The notes: generated from the sequence alone by a model not told the origin. Positions 24,830-37,207 are shown, numbered from the stretch's first letter. The stretch: DNA of 64,000 nt from Halocaridina rubra (GCA_037179515.1 JAXCGZ010011583.1:10001-74000), one strand, 5' to 3'. Numbers and translations are program-made.

Positions 24830-25055
24830 TAAAATGGAACCGATCAGGAGACGGGAAGATACGAGCTTTGGGCTCTTTCCCGTAAACACAATTGGGTAAA
24901 TACAAATAGGTAAATACATACATGCATACATATAAGCACAGCACCATCTAATGGAAGAGAAATCTGGAAGGAAAAGAAAAGAAAAGACTGAATGCCCTTT
25001 CCACTCGCTACCCTTCAAATTATATACATGAGAGAGGATTATTTCAACTTAATCA

Positions 25056-25175
<120 letters not shown>

Positions 25176-26165
25176 GGGTTGCAGAGGTACACATAAAGTT
25201 CAAAGTAACTCAGACCAAGAGATTTGAAATCCTTAAGCTTTGTGCACTCTGTAATGTAGTGTAGTGTTATAACTCCCCTTCAAACTCACATAAATGGCAT
25301 TTTGAGTGTTCTGGGTGTTCTCTGCCAATTTTCTCGCAATTCACCTCCAATATATTTCTATAACCAAGTCCTATTCGGGCACCAGCTCTATCACAGTCAC
25401 CTGTAAGCATTTTACCCATGCTGTATTTGTGTCTCAGCCTTCTAAAGTTCTCGTAATGTTGGGTCGAACAGCTGCTTACATGTTGCGTGAGTGTAGAAAG
25501 TTCTTGCTCTTCCATAATCTCAATCTACAACATTGCCTTAAACTGGCACAGTGTGGTTATAGATTCAGACACTGAACTCTCATTTGCCATTTTTGCAAGC
25601 CTCTAGGTCTTTTCATTACCTACTATCACAACATAGGAGGGTGCCCATGAAAACTTAACTTGGAGTTTAAATTTCGTGCAGTTAATAAGAGCCTCTCGAA
25701 TTGCAATCATGTGAGTTTTGCAAGAGCTTTTCAATTATCTCAATGACAGAAGCGCACTCTGTGAGTCACACCATATGTTATTTTCCTGGCACTGAGAACA
25801 TGTTCAATAGCAAGTTTTAGTACAACAATTTCATAGTCGGTGATTGATGACCACTTTGGCATACTCAGTGCTTTATCAAATAATTGATGCCCTTCAAAAT
25901 TTCCATAATCTATAATGCTGCACCCAGACCCTCCTGTACTGTGTATGTGAGACCTATCAGTGTAAATGCAGAGTAATTCATTGCTATTTGGGAAACTAGT
26001 TCCAGAAAAAACATTAATTTCTTTTCATTGTTGTTTTATTTTTTTTTAATAATCTGGGTGACATTTGGACCAGATGAAAATGTTGGAGTGAGAATTTCTG
26101 GCCCAATCCTCTTGCAAGGATTTATTAACATTGCAGGACTACTCTCAGTAAATAGTGTTACATTA
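25176..26165 (-). pseudogene. I-type LINE 3' end with RNase H domain, unit 1
   Basis: Counterpart of 9425-10400. The minus strand has 'IYTDRSHIHSTGGSGCS' near 25950, 'ALSMPKWSSITDYE' near 25850, and the C-terminal 'GDCDRAGARIGLGYRN' and 'CHLCEFEG' at 25267-25515. Stops interrupt every frame. Confidence 0.8.
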
Positions 26166-26169
26166 TGTT

Positions 26170-26870
26170 TTTTTTTTTAGTTTTATCTTTATAACTCACT
26201 CCTTTTTTATTTACTACAATACTCTCTGGCTCCCACAACTTATTAACAGCCTCTATGGCCTCCTTATTTAACTCTTGTGTAGTATTATACAATAACTGTG
26301 TTCCTACTTGCATGACAATTTGATTTTGTACAGTACTGTGTTAATGCTGAACATCATGAGGAATGAGACCATGTAACATGACACAATCAAGTGTGTCCAT
26401 CAAATTATAGATATCTTACTTGTTAATACCAATATCAAAGTGACAAAAAAGTAATGCCTCAATAACAATGCCAATGTTCTCAAGTACATTGCTATCATTA
26501 TCTTCATCATCCAACTTGTGACTCTTATATTTTAGCACATTTGCAGCCTTTGCTATTCCTGGGGTATGGATGCTAATTAGCATATCTACAGCTATGAGTA
26601 ATTTAACTCTGGCTTTTCTTTGGCCAAATTTAATAAGTATATTTACAACAGGAAAAAATTCCATTCTTTGATTGTACACGAACTGCATCAATACCAATAG
26701 CCACTTCATCAAGTAGGCTCAATTTAAGCATTTCAGCTAATTCACTGGCTATAAAGGAACCCTGGAATCCTGTTTATGAGAATAAAATAGTGCTTACCCA
26801 TAAACATCCCTTTGAATTGCTTACTTATCCATGGGAGTGGGTACTGAACATGAGGGTAAACTCGGTCTCA
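26170..26870 (-). pseudogene. Antisense BEL/Pao protease and linker, unit 1
   Basis: The minus strand has 'VNILIKFGQRKARVKL', 'ISIHTPGIAKAANV' and 'DDEDNDSNV' at 26416-26712. The active site reads stop-T-G-F-Q, so the aspartate codon is TAA as in unit 0, while threonine and glycine survive. The sense copies keep the aspartate and lose the glycine. Confidence 0.8.
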
Positions 26871-28196
26871 CCTTTTATCTTTGTACTACATTCATAGTCA
26901 TCACACCAACATGCTTTTTTTTCTTTTATGGCTCAAAATGTTCTTGCTCATTGCTTGACTCATCTTTTAATTTTGAGCTTTTTCCTGACTGTTCAACCAG
27001 AAATGTAAAATCTTCAAACCTTTTAAGAAACTTTGATTCTTGCTTGTAATATAGGTCTGCATGGTGACCATATTTCTTACACTTAGTACTGCTTAATCAA
27101 GTGTAACACTCATTTGAATAATGACCTGATTGAGTACATCTCAGACATTTGTTACTCTCTCTCAATCTGTCTCTGTGTTCATTTATATTAACTACTCTAT
27201 TTCAACGTTCAGACTTATGACCTTGTCAACCACAAAATGAAAAATTTTATATATTTTTTATTACCTAGGAAGAGCACAAAACTACCAACACTCTTTCCAT
27301 TGAACAGGGTCTCATCTCTCGGGGAGGTTTGGATATCTTCCTTTGTTGTATCTTTAAAGTTGTTACCTTCTATATGACATATATGTTTTCCTAGTCCTTC
27401 AAGAGCATTTCAAATGTAGAATACTTTGTGCCCATTTCATGCAAATACAGTTCTCTACATCTTCTAATAATTTCATTATCACGAGTTCTGAAAATACCCA
27501 ATCAGTGTTCTTCATGTCTCTATAAATTTTCAGACTTCGAGTAATAATTTCTACTTCCTGCTTGAATTTAAAAGTTATGAATAATTAGAAGAGGTTGTTG
27601 GTAACCTCACCAATTTCCTCATTAAATTTCGTACTAGCTTATACTTGCTGTCATAAACAGTTTGCAGCTGATGAATGCATTCATCATAACTCTCACTAGC
27701 AACAGGATATCCCTTTATGGTGTCTTTGGCATCTCCCTTAACGGCATTCCTTAAGATTGCAAACTTTTATCATACTTGGCATAGAAGTGCTGTGTACTAA
27801 ACTATCAAATGTATCCCAAAGCTCGTTCCATTCATCATAGGTTAAACAAAACTGTGGTATTTTTATTTCAGAAAATCTAGGTCTGGCCTGTTCACTAGGG
27901 AAACTTAAACTCTCAGAACTAAAAGCTCTAGTACTCTTCATAGTTCCTAACTTACAAATCCATTCTTCGACAGTTAAGCTAATCTCATTTACTGTTCTAG
28001 CTATATTGTCAAGCTCGACATATTTTTCATATTTCATATCATACTTTTCAAATCTTTCTGTCAGCATTTGATGACATCTTTCTAAATAAGTAACAACAAG
28101 TGTCTCATCATATTTGCCAAGTTTTGTTCGAAACAGAACACAATCACGATGAACCAATTCCCGAAGATGTTGTAATGCCTCACGTTTAAGCAACAT
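26871..28196 (-). pseudogene. Antisense BEL/Pao gag, unit 1 (best-preserved gag N-terminus)
   Basis: 152 open codons from ATG at 28196: 'LLKREALQHLRELVHRD' at the start, an acidic/basic middle, then 'KIPQF' and 'WNELWDTFDSLVHSTSMP', the DUF1759-type core. A frameshift after 'NLKE' ends it at 27738. Further along are 'QSVYDS'-like and 'MKNTDWVFS'-like pieces, and decayed knuckles near 27220 and 27080. The bases 'aaattcaag' near 27558 keep the frame that the sense copies lost. Confidence 0.83.
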
Positions 28197-29096
28197 ATTG
28201 AGAAAGCAAATAAAACATAAGAGAACATCAAGTAAATAAATGATCTAATATATTTTCAAGTAAACCGCAATCTTCGATATATTTCAAACTATACAATATA
28301 CATTCACTCTGTAACGAGAATCATTAGACAATCTTTCAAAAATATCACAATACAGTTATTCAATTTCGTCAATTGTGACGCCAATCTTAAAAGTGTAAAA
28401 ACACACTACTCAATTAACAGCATAAAATGGGGAGTACACTGTAAATACACCATTCCTTCAATACACAACACAGTGCACCAAGCAGCAGGTGGGTTCTATC
28501 TTTCATTTTACATACAGGAATTTAAACATGAAAGTAAATCTAGTTTTCACAAAGACACAAACACTTTTTTAACTAGGGAAAAAATACACTCATTTATTTC
28601 AACAACCACTTACATTTCAGAGTCATGCTCCAAATCTTCATGCATATACAAGCAAAGAATTTATCAGCTACAATATGGATCATTTTAACCATAGAGTTTA
28701 CAATCTAGACCCTTTGTTAAACAATATTGCGTATCTTCAAGGCGGGAGTTTTTCTTAAAGTTACACTTTCTTCACCATATCAACATCAATTCATATCCAG
28801 TGCGAATATCCAAAAGCTGTGGAGGATTTCCTATATGTTATTAACCTTTGATCTCATAAACCCCTAAGTTTGGAAATCCTGACATGGCTTCTTTAGAGGC
28901 CTACTAATGATCTTGAATTTAATCGTCTTCCGGTAAAAATGTAATTACTATCACATGCATAATCATAAATGCAAATATTTATAATGGGGCTTGTGAAATG
29001 TTGATAGGTAAAATAATAATTATACTCTCCTCACCTTTGATTAAAACTTCTTCATACAAAATAATAAATTTTTATAACATATTTTCCAGCTAAGAG
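28197..29096 (-). other. Antisense BEL/Pao leader, unit 1, no gene
   Basis: Collinear with 12403-13302. No coding region was recognised. Confidence 0.55.
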
Positions 29097-29815
29097 TATT
29101 CTACTAAGCTAAGCCCGTTATTCCTTACACACGTAGTTACAAACATTGTTAGAAGCATACTTTATCTTGAAGCCCAGATGCTGACTATAAATGTGAATGG
29201 CTGCACTCGTAATCACTTTTAAATATCTTCTTATTCCACGAATCTTTCATGCACATCCTTCTTAACGATTGTTTTGCAGCGTCTCTTGAAAACAACTATT
29301 TAATTACTTGTTGCTTAACTTATATTCACCATCAAGAATCACAGTATCTAAAGTTTTCTTTGAGTCCCAATCGCTAAGGATTTCATATGTAAAAATTAGT
29401 TCTCAAACATGAGTGTCTCGAAGTGTCTCATGAGAACAACTAACTTTTTCTGTAAAAATAAGAAAAAAAAAAGCCTCACAAAATTCCCCTTCTCTGTAGA
29501 GGTCCCTGGTACTATGGCCTAAATAGGGTTGCCTCCCCTTAGGCAGGAAAGCAGGTGGAAACACTGATATACTCAACACTTCTTTGTTCGCACAGACGCA
29601 GTATTTTTTAACGTTGAAGATATCTTTCCCTCTTTCACAGCTAGCCGAAATAATAAACCACACATTATACATACGAACACATGTTACATACTTGACATAA
29701 ATGAATAGGTAAACAAACTGTATTTGTATTAATATAGACACACACAAGCAATAGTGAACACGAAACTGTCATACAATCAACACTTACATATGTAAGTAGA
29801 AAAAACTGTATACAT
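29097..29815 (-). mobile_element. Antisense BEL/Pao 5' LTR, unit 1
   Basis: Collinear with 13303-14028, including the extra internal block near 29480-29560. The minus-strand frame at 29403-29747 crosses LTR sequence and is not conserved as a protein. Confidence 0.7.
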
Positions 29816-29888
29816 ACATATACCTTGGCTGTTTCCCCCTTAAATTGGGGGGTAGCCGACATCAAGGAAGGAAAACTGGGGAGAAGTG

Positions 29889-29892
<4 letters not shown>
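29816..29892. repeat. Extra block with hairpin beside junction 1/2
   Basis: About 75 bases absent from the corresponding places near 14022 and 44460. They contain 'ccttggctgtttccccc', an inverted C5/G6 pair around TTAAATT, and 'gtagccgacatcaagg'. It looks like a small inserted repeat, but the family was not recognised. Confidence 0.6.

Positions 29893-29974
<82 letters not shown>
29893..29974. repeat. (TAA)n tract at head-to-head LTR junction 1/2
   Basis: About 82 bases of TAA, followed by 'gaattaagct' and the sense LTR, as at 14165. Confidence 0.97.
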
Positions 29975-29976
<2 letters not shown>

Positions 29977-29987
29977 ATTAAGCTTTA

Positions 29988-30633
29988 TGTCTTGAATATA
30001 TTTGAAGACAGTTTATTTCTTAGTACAAATATAAGTATTGTTTTGCATGATAGTTTCATTTACTGTAGCTTAAGCGCATGGATGTATTTTTATGGACATA
30101 GTATGCATACCTATCCATTTATATCAAATTTACACATATACTGTATTGATATGTATGATGTGTAGTTCATTCTTTAGGCTAGGTGTAGAAGACGGAGAGA
30201 AGTCTGAGACACAAAAAGTTTAACCACAAATATGTCACCCCCTCGAGAGAATGCTTATATCCTTGCCTGTGCAAACAAAGAACTTACATGTAATTGCTTC
30301 CACCGACAGATGAGGGGAGTTTTGTGAAACTTTCTTACAAAAAGTTAGTTGTTCTCGTGAAATGCTAAGAGACACTCGTGTTTGTGATGTGTGAAATCGG
30401 TTGTAGTTGCGATTTATGAAATACAATTGATACTGTGATCATTGATGGTGCATATAGATTTAATAATGAATTAATTAGTTATGGTCGTGAGACGCTACTA
30501 GACACTCCTGTTGAAGAAATATCTTTTGTTGGAGACACCTGGGCTTCAAGATAGATGAGTACAGAATTAAGTTATTTCTAGTAATGTTAATAATTACATG
30601 TGAGGAACAGAATGAACTCACTTCAGTAGAACA
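29988..30633 (+). mobile_element. Sense BEL/Pao 5' LTR, unit 2
   Basis: Uninterrupted copy of 646 bases, TGTCTTGAAT to AGTAGAACA, collinear with 14179-14829. It serves as the empty site for the LINE in unit 3 ('gagaatgcttat' near 30248). Confidence 0.75.
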
Positions 30634-31671
30634 CTCGTATGTAGAATATATTTTGGAAATTTATTTTTCTGCATGGGGAAGTTTTAATCTAAGGTGAGGA
30701 GAGTTTATTTAATCATTCATATATCATCAGTTCACAAACCCCCTTATAAAATATATGCATGTATGCTTATGCATGTAATATTAATTATATTTTTACTGCT
30801 AGAGGATTTAATTTCGAGATTGTTTGTGGGCCTCTACTGAAGCCGTGTCAAGATTTCCGAATTTACAAGCCTATGAAATTGAGGGCTAATTACATACTGG
30901 AAATCCACAGCTTTTAGTCCTTTGAACCGGATAAGAATTGATGTGGTAATAGCGAAGATAGTGCAAATATTAGATAAACTCCCGTCTTGTTAAAGAAAGA
31001 ATTTACCTTGAAACGCTACGGTTTAAACCATCCATATTTCAACAACAACAAAAATGCATTTCATGTATTTGCATGAAGATTGCAAACATAACGTTGAATT
31101 AAAAGTGGTTGTTGAAATAGATAAGCATATCTTTTTCCCGAGTGGATAGTGTTTGTCTCTATGTGGAATTGAAATATACTTTCATGGCTAAACGTCCACT
31201 AAGTAAATTTGAAAATAGTAATTAATTTCTGCTGGGTGAACAATGGTTATTAGTTGGGGATTTGTGTATTTATATATTTCCCGTTTAACAATGTCTATAA
31301 CTTCGCATTGATTCATATATTTACGCATATAAACAGAAGGTAGTGACCCTCCGGCTGTTGGGTGCACAGTGTTGTTTGTTGGAGAAACATTGTGTTTTGC
31401 ATTACATTTTCCATTTACTGTTGCTGACTTAACAGTGTCGTTTAGTTGATGAATAGTGTGTTTTACACTTTGAGGATTGGTGTAATAATTGACAATATTC
31501 AATAACTGAATGTTATTATCTTGAAATTTTTTGGAAGATTTTCTTGTGATACTCCTTACAGAGTGAAAGTTTATTGTATTGTTGGAAATATAAGGAAGAT
31601 TGTGGTTTCTTTGATAACACATTAAATAATATATTCATTTGTTTTTCTCTTGTTTCATTTGCTTTCTCAAT
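30634..31671 (+). other. BEL/Pao leader, unit 2, no gene
   Basis: Uninterrupted leader. The bases near 31510 ('gaatgttattatcttg') are the empty site for the RTE-like LINE of unit 0. No coding region is supported. Confidence 0.6.
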
Positions 31672-32454
31672 AAGTTGCTTAAATCTGAGGCATTACAAAG
31701 ACTTCGGGAATTGGTTCAACGTGATTATGTTCAGTGTCAAACTGAACTTGCCAAAGATGATGAGACACTTGCTGTTGCTTCCTTAGAGATATGTCATCGT
31801 ATGCTAACAGAAAGATTTGGAAGATATGATAGGAAATATGAAGAACTTGTAGAGGATAAACCTCTTAAAAGGAATTTTGAAGATGATGATATAGAACATG
31901 ACAATCTAGCTAAAACAGTCAATGAGATCAACCTAGCCGTCCAAGAATGTATTCGTAAGTTAAGAGCTAGGAAGAGTACTAGAGCTCCCAGGTCTGAAGT
32001 ACAAGAACCACAATTTTCTGGAAACTATAATGTATGGAACAAGTTTTGGGATACATTTGATAGTTCAGTACATTGTACTTTTATGCCCTTAAAGGAGATG
32101 CCAAAGACATACAATAAAGGGATATCCTGTTGCTAGTGAGAGTAATGAAGAATGACTTCAACGGCTGCAATCTGTTTATGACAGCAATGAAAAGCTAGTA
32201 CGAAATTTAATGAGGAAATTGGAAAAAATACTAACACCCTCTTCTAATTAGTCATCACTTTTTAAATTAAGCAGGAAGTAGAACCCATTACTCGAAGTCT
32301 GAAAAATAATAGTAACATGAAGAACACTGACTGGGTGTTGTCAGGGCTTGTGACAATGAAATTACCAGAAGATGTGGAGAACTGGATTAGCATGAAAACT
32401 GACACAAAATATCCTGCATTAGAAACCCTTTTGAAGAACTGGGGAAATATGCAT
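31672..32454 (+). pseudogene. BEL/Pao gag, unit 2, left part (split by Gypsy)
   Basis: The start ATG has become AAG, but the frame is then open through 'WNKFWDTFDSSVHCTFMP', the longest open sense gag N-terminus of the array (31639-32136). About 40 bases after FMP are missing, which shifts the frame. 'MKNTDWVLSGLVTMKLPEDV' follows at 32317. The gag is cut at 32454 by the Gypsy insertion and resumes at 34685. The shared one-base loss is at about 32270. Confidence 0.83.
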
Positions 32455-32748
32455 TGTAACGACCATAGTTACTTCACTACATCAAATGGAAAGCAAAAGT
32501 TATTTTACTTAATATATCAAGGAGGATGTTCACCAATACAAGCAGAATATTGAACTGATTTATTTATCAAATACAGGGTTATTTATATGTACAGCTATTT
32601 CAGTGGGAGGAGTTACAAACAACCCAAGAGCAATTATTGACCCATTAAATACAACTTTAAAAAACTTTATAATTACTAAGTGATTACCTATTTACAATAA
32701 TTACATATTGTGATGAAAAATATTATTTACAATTTGTACGTTTGTACA
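32455..32748 (-). repeat. Gypsy 3' LTR
   Basis: Plus strand reads TGTAACGACC to TTTGTACA. Its partner is 34388-34684. Confidence 0.92.
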
Positions 32749-32765
32749 ATGCTCCCCCCTTAGAA
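32749..32765 (-). other. Gypsy polypurine tract
   Basis: Minus strand reads AAGGGGGGAGCAT directly before the 3' LTR, where plus-strand DNA priming occurs in Gypsy elements. Confidence 0.75.
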
Positions 32766-33721
32766 GAGACTAAAGGGCGTCCTGCCCTAGAGAAACGAAT
32801 AGGAGGAGGATCATCTTTTTGAAGGTAGGCGACTTTCAAGCGGTCAATGGATATCCAATCCTCAGTGCCACGGATGTTGAGGAGGAATGCCTTTGAACAT
32901 CGTCGTATGACTCTATACGGTCTAATTAGGTGTTAGAAGCGTCCGATGACTTCCGTTCTGATGAAGACTTGGGTGGCTGTGTTGAGGTCTCGTGGAATGA
33001 AAATTTTTCTGTCATTCTGGTATGTTTGTTTTACAGGTGTGTATTTTCCAACAATCTGGCGGAGACAATCAAGATCTTCATGGTGATTGTTGTTTGGGAA
33101 AAACTCCGCAGGTACCACCAAGGGGTCGCCATATATCATCTCAGCTGAGGATACGTTAAGACCTTCTTTGGGAGTAGTTCGGAGTCCAAGGAGTACCCAA
33201 GGTAGTCGATGTGTCCAAGAATTGCTTGTGCAGCGGGTGACGAGGGCTGCCTTTAGTGTTCTGTGCATGCGTTCAACCATGCCGTTGAGTTCTGGATTAT
33301 AGGACGTTGTGTGATGGTTTGTGGAGCCAAGGAGCTGTCTGAGAGAGTTCCAAAGTTGGGATGTAAATGTGAAACCCCTATCAGATGTAATATGTTCGGG
33401 GATGCCAAATCTTGAGATCCAGGCAGATAGGAAGGCAGAAGCACAGGAGGAGGCAGTGGCCTCTTTCATGGCCACTGCCTTGGGCCATTGGGTTGAGCGG
33501 TCCACTACTGTGAATATGTATTTGTTGTTTTCTGATGGAGGAAGAGGTCCCACAATGTCAACATGGACATGGGAAAAACGTTTTTGTGGCTGAGGAAAAG
33601 TACCAATTCCAGATTCAGTATGTCGGTGAATTTTAGAAGTTTGACTTGACAAGCAGGAGTGGGACCAAGATTTAGCGTCTTTTGCTATGCCGTGCCATAT
33701 GAATTTTTTCTTGAGGTACAT
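32766..33721 (-). pseudogene. Gypsy integrase, nearly complete, one frameshift
   Basis: DDE-type integrase that would join element cDNA to the chromosome. A 262-codon frame starts at 33721. It shows a partial zinc-binding region (the start is fused by deletion), then catalytic 'HVDIVGPLP', 'ITSDRG' and 'NGMVERMHR', giving the expected D, D and E. After the frame breaks near 32933, the minus strand continues the C-terminal region as 'AFLLNIRGTEDW' and 'SIDRLKVAYL', ending at the polypurine tract. The N-terminal HHCC part is mostly lost with the deleted pol. Confidence 0.9.
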
Positions 33722-34373
33722 AGCAGTTGATTGGCCGGAGGGATGAGAATGTGATTGATACTGATAATGTTAGGAGGTGTGCTGGCATATATTGGTGGAC
33801 GACTAGCTGCATTGTGTGCATCGAGAAGGCTGTCTGCACGGGCTGCCAGAGCTGCATCATCGAAAGTTGAAATATCTGTGATTGCAGCAAGGACAGATTC
33901 AGGAAGATGCTGTAACCAAAGGGCGAGGAGTACATCTATTGTCTGACTGGTACCCGAACTGTCGGGAGGAAGACGGGCAAAAGCTCTCATCTCAGCAAGT
34001 GCGTCAGAAGGGTGCTGATCAGCTAGTGCCTGTTTTGAAAGGTCAAATATCATTTTAACTCTTTTCTCTGGAGATGGATGAATTTCTTCAAGAGGAATGT
34101 TTTCAAGTCCTGGTATGCGATGGCGTTGTCACCCTGGGATTCCAACCAGTCTGATATATGGGGAAAGAGTGTGTCAGGAATGGATGATAAAACATGATCA
34201 GCTTGTGTTCCGGAATTTGTGATCCTCTTTAAACGAAATTGTATTTCTGCCCGTCGAAACCAGATGTGGGCGTCGATGGTGGAGAAAGTCGGGAGTTTGA
34301 AGGTAGCAATAAGGTCTGTTACCACTGTAGAAAGTTTAATGTTTGTCATGGCGTGGATGAGAGATAGAAACAC
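33722..34373 (-). pseudogene. Gypsy gag, frameshifted, truncated by deletion
   Basis: Capsid-like protein in two overlapping frames (34050-34373 and 33685-34053). It shows 'TFSTIDAHIWFRRAE', 'QADHVLSSIP', then 'HPSDALAEMRAFA' and 'LWLQHLPESVLAAI', typical of Gypsy retrotransposon gag. A frameshift near 34050 separates them. After 'LDAHNAASRP' the sequence runs within a few codons into the integrase, so the nucleocapsid, protease, RT and RNase H were removed at about 33722-33735. Confidence 0.85.
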
Positions 34374-34387
34374 TCCTGGATCAACAA

Positions 34388-34684
34388 AGTAACGACTGTA
34401 GTTACTTCACTACTTCAAACGGAAAGCAAGAGTTATTTTACTTAATATATAGAAAAGGATGTTCACCAATACAAGCACATTATTGAACTGATTTAATTAT
34501 CAAATTCAGGGTTATTTATATGTACAGCTATTTCAGTGGGAGGAGTTACAAACAACCCAAGAGTAATTATTGACCCATTAAATACAATTTTAAAATAACT
34601 TAATAACTACTAAATGATTACCTATTTACAATAATTACATATTTTGATAAAAAAAATATTATTTATAATTTGTACGTTTGTACA
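34388..34684 (-). repeat. Gypsy 5' LTR
   Basis: The partner LTR. Its outer end TTTGTACA is followed by the target duplication GCAT, and the inner end has mutated from TGTAAC to AGTAAC. Confidence 0.92.
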
Positions 34685-35156
34685 GCATATCAGAGAGATG
34701 GCAACAATATTAAATATAGCCCAAAGAAAGATACCCAAACCTCCCAGAAGAGATAAGACCCAGTTCTTTAAAAAGAGCATTGGTAGTTATGGTGCTCTTG
34801 CAAAAAGAGTAAATAATAAATAAAAATGTGTATTCTGTGGTTGGCAAGGTCATAAGTCTGATGAGTGTAATAAAGTAGTTTGCATAAATGCGCGCAGAGG
34901 CGAATTGAGAGACAGTAACAAATGTTACACTTAATTAAACTGTAACAAGTGTAAGAAAAATGTCCATCATGCAGCGTTGTGTTACAAACAAGAATCAAAG
35001 TTTCCTAAAAAGATTGGAGAACATATATTTCTGAATGAACAGTCAGGATATAGTTCAAAATTAATAGATGAGTAAAGCAATGAGCAAGAACATTCTGCCT
35101 AAGAAAAGGACAAGAAACATGTTGGTGTGATAACTATGAATGCAGTATAAAGGCAA
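34685..35156 (+). pseudogene. BEL/Pao gag, unit 2, right part
   Basis: Continuation after the Gypsy insertion: 'KIPKPPRRDKTQFFKK', knuckle one near 34827 (CVFCGW..) and knuckle two near 34944-34985. It has the shared TAA before knuckle two and the shared TAA in the tail near 35073. Confidence 0.8.
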
Positions 35157-35745
35157 ATGATGAAGCCAAGTTACCCTCATATGCTCTGCCTACTGCAAGT
35201 GAAAAAATAAGTAGCTCAGAGGGAAGCCTTTGGGTATTCACTAGGCTGTTCTTTGATACAGCTCCCCAGTTTTCCTTTATTACTACGCAATTAGCTGAAA
35301 GGTTTAAATTAACCCCAGTGCAAGAAAAGACTCTTGGTATTGATGCATTTCTTTTTGAAATGAGGAAAAGAAGTTTTCCGGTTGTAAATGTAGCTATTAA
35401 ATTGGGAAAAAGAAGAGCAAGACTTAAATTACTCAAAGTTGATGATATGGTAATTAGCATCCACACTCCAAGAATAGCAAAAGATGCAAATGTGTTAAAG
35501 TCTAATGGTCACAAGTTGGCTGATGAAGATATTGATAGTGATGTAGTGAGAACAGTGGCATTGTTATTGGTGCCTTGCATTTTAGTCAGTTTATTAGTGG
35601 TATTAACAAGTGGGATGTGTATAATTTGAAGGAAGCACTGGGTGGTGTCATGTTTTATGGCCATATTCCTTGTGATACTCAACATGAACCCAATAATGTG
35701 CAAAATCAAATTGTTATGCGAGTAGGAACACAGATATTGCCTGCT
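35157..35745 (+). pseudogene. BEL/Pao protease, unit 2, dead
   Basis: The active site reads 'FFDTAPQ' (alanine in place of glycine). 'MRKRSFPVVNVAIKLGKRRARLKL' is present in pieces in the 103-codon frame at 35318-35629, followed by 'HKLADEDIDSDVV'. This is the copy with the fewest internal rearrangements. Confidence 0.82.
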
Positions 35746-36591
35746 TCTATTCAAGAGTTGATTGAAGAGGCCATAGAGCCCATTGATAAGTTGTTGATTG
35801 AAGAGGCCATAGAACCTGTTAATTAGTTGTTGAGTGATGAGGCCTAAGAGCAAGTTAATAAACTGTGGGAGCCAGATAGAATTGGAGCAAATTAGCAAGA
35901 AGTGAGTTACAAAGATAAAACTACACTTGGAAGGTTTGCAGATTCTGCTCACTGGAAGCCTATCCACACTCCTCTTCCACACAAGAGTTAGAGAGCCTTT
36001 GGACAAATGAAGTCTCTGGTAGAACAGTTGAAAGAGATATAGGATAATTTTCAAGTAGATAATATGTTGGATGCTTGTAGCAGTGAAGGGAAAGAGTTTG
36101 ATTAATACAATACTGCAGAGGTAGAGTTGGCAAAGGCCAGAAATATCACTGCAAGCATGGACCTCCAACAGTGCAAGACTTCAAAGGGTACTGAATCAGT
36201 GCTTTTTTGAAAAATCTACATCCACTAAAGAATCAGACTTTAGATTAACTTGGAATGTTAATACCGAAAAGTTGTCTTTGAAAGGTTAGAAGGTTATTGA
36301 AGAAGTGTTGACAAAACAAAAACCTCTGTCACAGGTGAGTATAGTTCTAATAGGTCTAATATCACCCTTACAAAGAAGAGGAATTCTTATTCAGAGAGAC
36401 TGGTCTGAAAAGCTCTAATGGGAAGATCCTGCTATCAGAAGTATACATTGAGGAATCATAAAATTATGAAAGATCTGAACATCAAGCTGCCCAAAATGTT
36501 GAAGAATTGTGGACACACTTAAGAAAGGATGATACATTGTAGCCCTTATGGGGAGACCCTCCCTTTTTTTCTTTTCTGGAGGGGCTTAGGA
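35746..36591 (+). pseudogene. BEL/Pao linker and RT stump, unit 2
   Basis: Three-unit 36-base repeat at 35758-35862, with a TAG inside the third unit. A decayed RT stump follows near 36130-36420, where the 'FDPLG' segment has been lost by a short deletion around 36345. It leads into the 3' LTR at 36592. Confidence 0.75.
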
Positions 36592-37207
36592 TGTCTTGAA
36601 TATATTTCATGACAGTTTATTTCTAAGTACCTATGTAAGTGTTGCTTTGCATGAAAGTTTCGTTTATTGTAGCTTAATTGAGTGTATGTATATCTATGGA
36701 AATATTATGTATACCTATTCAATTATATTAAATTTACACATATATTAGTATGTACAATGTGTAGTTCATTTTTTGGACTAGCTGTAGAAGAAAGAGAGAA
36801 ATCTGAGACACCAAAATTTAAACCACAAATATGTCCCCCCCCCCCTTGGGAGAACGCTTATTCCTTCGCCTGTGGACACAAAGACGTTATAAGTAATTGT
36901 TTCCACTTCCTTAAAAAAAATCTATTTCTTCTTGTGAGATGCTAAGAGACACTCATGTTTACGATGTGTGAAATCGGTTGTAGTTGAGATTTATGAAATA
37001 CATTTGATACCGTGATCATTGACGGTGCATATGCATTTAATAATGATAAATTAGTTATGTTCGTGAGACGCTACGAGACACTCCTGTTCAAGAACTACTT
37101 TTTGTTGGACATCTGGGCTTCAAGATAGATGAGGATAGAATTAACTTATTTCTAACAATGTTTATAACTACGTGTGAGGGACAGAATGAGATGATTTTAG
37201 TAGGAAT
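36592..37207 (+). mobile_element. Sense BEL/Pao 3' LTR, unit 2
   Basis: TGTCTTGAAT start; right end 'agtaggaat' as in unit 1. About 40 bases are missing near 36908, after 'gtttccact'. Confidence 0.73.

Larger units (their letters stand above)
21461..24917 (+). mobile_element. CR1-like LINE, 5'-truncated inside ORF1, unit 1 only
   Basis: 3.4-kb copy of the family at 59719-63711. It begins abruptly in ORF1 and covers the end of ORF1, the endonuclease and the RT. The 3' end is two decayed copies of the 14-base terminal repeat. Unit 0 shows the uninterrupted target (around 8800: 'acctacaaatacatgc'). Several frameshifts and stops make it inactive. Confidence 0.92.
32455..34684 (-). mobile_element. 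Gypsy LTR retrotransposon with internal deletion
   Basis: 2.23-kb element on the minus strand. Two direct LTRs of about 295 bases flank a gag remnant and an integrase. The flanking GCAT at 32451-32454 and 34685-34688 is a 4-bp target duplication, and removing the element recreates the BEL gag sequence seen in other units. Protease, RT and RNase H are missing between gag and integrase. The LTRs match at roughly nine bases in ten by eye, so the insertion is not very recent. Confidence 0.93.

Noticed and set aside
31188..31622. A minus-strand frame of 144 codons with a counterpart at 48029-48469
   Set aside because: It lies in the duplicated BEL leader, has no recognisable domain and is broken in units 0 and 1, so its similarity reflects shared DNA, not protein conservation.
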